From Desulfobacterales bacterium (GTDB taxonomy: Bacteria; Desulfobacterota; Desulfobacteria; Desulfobacterales; Desulfobacteraceae): a stretch of 16,183 bases of DNA. The notes below the pieces were generated by a model that did no database searches, was not told the DNA's origin, and worked only from the letters and a program-made list of their open reading frames with translations. The stretch is from NCBI GenBank assembly GCA_022361135.1, contig JAKSBM010000067.1, positions 1 to 16,183 of the forward strand, given 5' to 3'. The first letter of the stretch is position 1, and the number at the start of each line of letters is the position of its first letter. Positions 14,567-16,183 of this stretch are shown piece by piece. Made by a program: the position numbers and the translations under genes.

Positions 14567-15676
14567 ATGTTTGATAGACGTTTGATAGAAAATTTTGACT
14601 GGGCTCTCCTGATGGTGATTTTTTCCATCTGCGGTGTGGGATTGTTGATTTTATACAGTGCCGTGACCGCCGGCTGGGACGGTACCGGAATCCATCCCCT
14701 GTTCAAGCGGCAGATGATCTGGATGGGATGCGGCACCATGGTGATGATGGGGGTGTTGCTTATTGATTTCAAGGATTTTGAAAAGCTCAATCTCCTCATC
14801 TATATCGGCTGTATCCTTATGTTGGCCAGTGTCTACGTTTTTGGTGAAATCGGCGGGGGGTCCCGGCGCTGGCTGGCCTTGGGATTATTCAGGGTACAGC
14901 CCTCCGAGTTGATGAAAATCGCCTTGATCATCAGCCTTTCGTCCGTATATGCCTCGTCCATTTCTCCGGAGGGGCTTTCCTTTCGCAATTTGTTGAAGCC
15001 GGCAATTATCTGCCTGATTCCCTTTGCTTTGATTGTGAATCAGCCTGATTTGGGTACGGGCCTGCTCCTGTTGCTCATTGCTGCCTGTATTACCCTCTTC
15101 GTTAAGGTGGAGAAAAAGGTGTTTTACACCCTTTCCGGCTTTGCCCTCTCCATTGTTCCCCTGGTCTGGTTTTTCGGTCTGAAGGACTATCAGAAGGCCC
15201 GGGTCATGACCTTCCTTGACCCGGATCGTGATCCTTTGGGGGCGGGCTATCACATCATCCAGTCCAAGATTGCCATTGGATCCGGGATGATCATGGGTAA
15301 GGGATATCTCCAGGGGACCCAGAATGCCCTTTCCTTTCTGCCCGAACAGCATACGGATTTCATCCTTTCCGTTTTGGCAGAAGAATGGGGGCTTGTGGGA
15401 TGCGGTGCCCTGTTGATCCTATACATGATCCTTTTGTTCTGCGGTTTGAATATTTCCTACAATTGTCGAAATATGTTCGGTTCCATCCTCGCCTTTGGGG
15501 TGACCTGCATGATTTTCTGGCAAATTTTTATTAATATCGGCATGGTCATGGGGCTGATGCCCGTTGTCGGTGTTCCCCTTCCCCTGATCTCCTACGGGGG
15601 CTCTTCCGTAATTACTAACATGGTCGGTTTCGGCATTTTACTGAATATCAGTATGCGTAAATTTTCAGGTGCTTAA
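14567..15676 (+). CDS. rodA: Peptidoglycan glycosyltransferase RodA (SEDS family)
   Basis: A 369-residue inner-membrane SEDS protein with about ten membrane segments. It polymerises lipid II into glycan strands in partnership with PBP2. Family motifs are present: GGGSRRWLALGLFRVQPSEL (96-115), NQPDLGTG (158-165), LDPDRDPLGAGYHIIQSKIA (217-236), LPEQHTDFILSVLAEEWGLVG (258-278), where D264 matches the catalytic Asp of RodA, and GVPLPLISYGGSS (335-347). Start at 14567 is set by TAAGGAGA (14554-14561), which overlaps the mrdA stop; an in-frame ATG at 14516 would overlap mrdA by 41 bp and adds a non-family N-terminus. It is the last gene of the operon. Confidence 0.97.
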   Translation: MFDRRLIENFDWALLMVIFSICGVGLLILYSAVTAGWDGTGIHPLFKRQMIWMGCGTMVMMGVLLIDFKDFEKLNLLIYIGCILMLASVYVFGEIGGGSRRWLALGLFRVQPSELMKIALIISLSSVYASSISPEGLSFRNLLKPAIICLIPFALIVNQPDLGTGLLLLLIAACITLFVKVEKKVFYTLSGFALSIVPLVWFFGLKDYQKARVMTFLDPDRDPLGAGYHIIQSKIAIGSGMIMGKGYLQGTQNALSFLPEQHTDFILSVLAEEWGLVGCGALLILYMILLFCGLNISYNCRNMFGSILAFGVTCMIFWQIFINIGMVMGLMPVVGVPLPLISYGGSSVITNMVGFGILLNISMRKFSGA

Positions 15677-15718
15677 GCCGGGTCAATCCTTCCCTCTCCG
15701 ATCCTGGAAACCCTTGAA

Positions 15719-15750
15719 AAGCCGCTTTCTGCGGGCTTGAATATTTTTTT
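15719..15750 (+). terminator. Intrinsic terminator after rodA
   Basis: AAGCCGC and GCGGGCTT form a stem with one bulged G around TTTCT (15719-15738). GAATA and then TTTTTTT follow (up to 15750). It lies 42 bp after the rodA stop and separates the elongasome operon from the atp gene. Confidence 0.8.
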
Positions 15751-15890
15751 ATTCCATGTTGACAAATTATTGCCCGGATGGTACTCAAGTCTCGATTTAA
15801 TCTGAATTTAGGACTGTTTTTAAGTAAAGGCAGTCATAGAGATATAAGTAGTTGATTATTTTATAATTATTAACTGGCGGAGGGAATTTT

Positions 15891-16183
15891 ATGATAACTG
15901 TGATTCCTGATATATCTTGTGTGTATCAGATGATCAATTTCCTAATTCTGCTCTTTGTCCTCAACACGGTCCTCTACAGGCCCATCCGTAACGTCATCCT
16001 CGAAAGAAAAGCAAAGATCGACGATCTTGAAAACGGCGCCGAAAAAGCGTCTGCTGATCTGACGGCCCAGGAAGATGCTTATAAGGACGGGTTGAAGGAA
16101 GCCCGGGGTGAAGGCCTTAAGGAAAAAGAGGTATTCATCGAAGAGGCATCGGCACAGGAAAGGGAAATAATCGATCAGATTAA
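15891..16183 (+). CDS. atpF: F0F1 ATP synthase subunit b/b', 5' part
   Basis: The first 97 codons of a gene cut by the window edge. An N-terminal hydrophobic segment (~10-28, VYQMINFLILLFVLNTVLY) is followed by RPIRNVILERKAKIDDLENGAE and a long, charged, Ala/Glu/Lys-rich helix. This is the form of the F0 b subunit, which forms the peripheral stalk and has one membrane anchor. The motif FLILLFVLNTVLYRPIRNVI recalls the b' type that precedes a second b subunit in many delta-proteobacterial atp operons; whether this is b or b' needs the next gene. GGAGGG (15879-15884) is 6 nt before the ATG. Upstream TATAAT (15862-15867) lacks a good -35, and TTGACA (15759-15764) lacks a good -10, so the promoter is not settled. 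Confidence 0.88.
   Translation, partial: MITVIPDISCVYQMINFLILLFVLNTVLYRPIRNVILERKAKIDDLENGAEKASADLTAQEDAYKDGLKEARGEGLKEKEVFIEEASAQEREIIDQI

Noticed and set aside
12925..14799. Open antisense frame of 624 codons across mrdA and the start of rodA
   Set aside because: It mirrors a strongly coding + strand frame with all PBP2 motifs; its translation is Gly/His/Pro-rich low-complexity with no recognisable domain. Long antisense frames are common opposite GC-rich genes.

Overview
The window looks like a chromosomal segment of a Gram-negative anaerobe of the Desulfobacterota, probably Desulfobacterales-like. This rests on the protein flavour, on complete mreBCD-mrdA-rodA genes followed by a b'-type F0 subunit, and on the GC-leaning gene bodies with AT-rich spacers. 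It is inference; no marker gene fixes the taxon. I see no tRNA, rRNA, CRISPR array or insertion sequence.

Left block (1-4203, + strand). The 3' part of a protein resembling the C-terminal end of PEP/pyruvate-binding (PPDK_N, ATP-grasp) domains is followed by a NhaR-type LysR regulator. A 396-bp AT-rich spacer leads to a large left-handed beta-helix (hexapeptide-repeat) protein and a small protein with one membrane anchor. The spacer holds three 15-bp dyads of one consensus, TTCGR-N5-YCGAA. Two of them sit at about -65 and -34 relative to a good sigma70 promoter, which is the textbook layout of a LysR-activated promoter. This regulator plus target unit is the most interesting part of the window. 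A strong bidirectional terminator closes the block.

Middle minus-strand block (4250-7771). A short SulP anion transporter lacks the usual STAS domain. A 246-bp spacer carrying an 18-bp perfect inverted repeat separates it from a long U32-family protein, which has four cysteines placed as in the RNA-hydroxylating RlhA/TrhP group.

Right plus-strand block (7896-15676). A cupin, an S66 LD-carboxypeptidase and a serine beta-lactamase-like hydrolase form a tightly coupled operon (ATGA and GTGA overlaps). After a 128-bp gap comes the elongasome operon mreB-mreC-mreD-mrdA(PBP2)-rodA, with gaps of 10 bp or less or overlaps between genes. Both groups act on peptidoglycan: the first probably trims or recycles muropeptides, the second builds the lateral wall and sets rod shape. 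An intrinsic terminator follows rodA.

Right edge (15891 to end). The start of an F0F1 ATP synthase b/b' subunit gene probably opens the atp operon, which runs out of the window.
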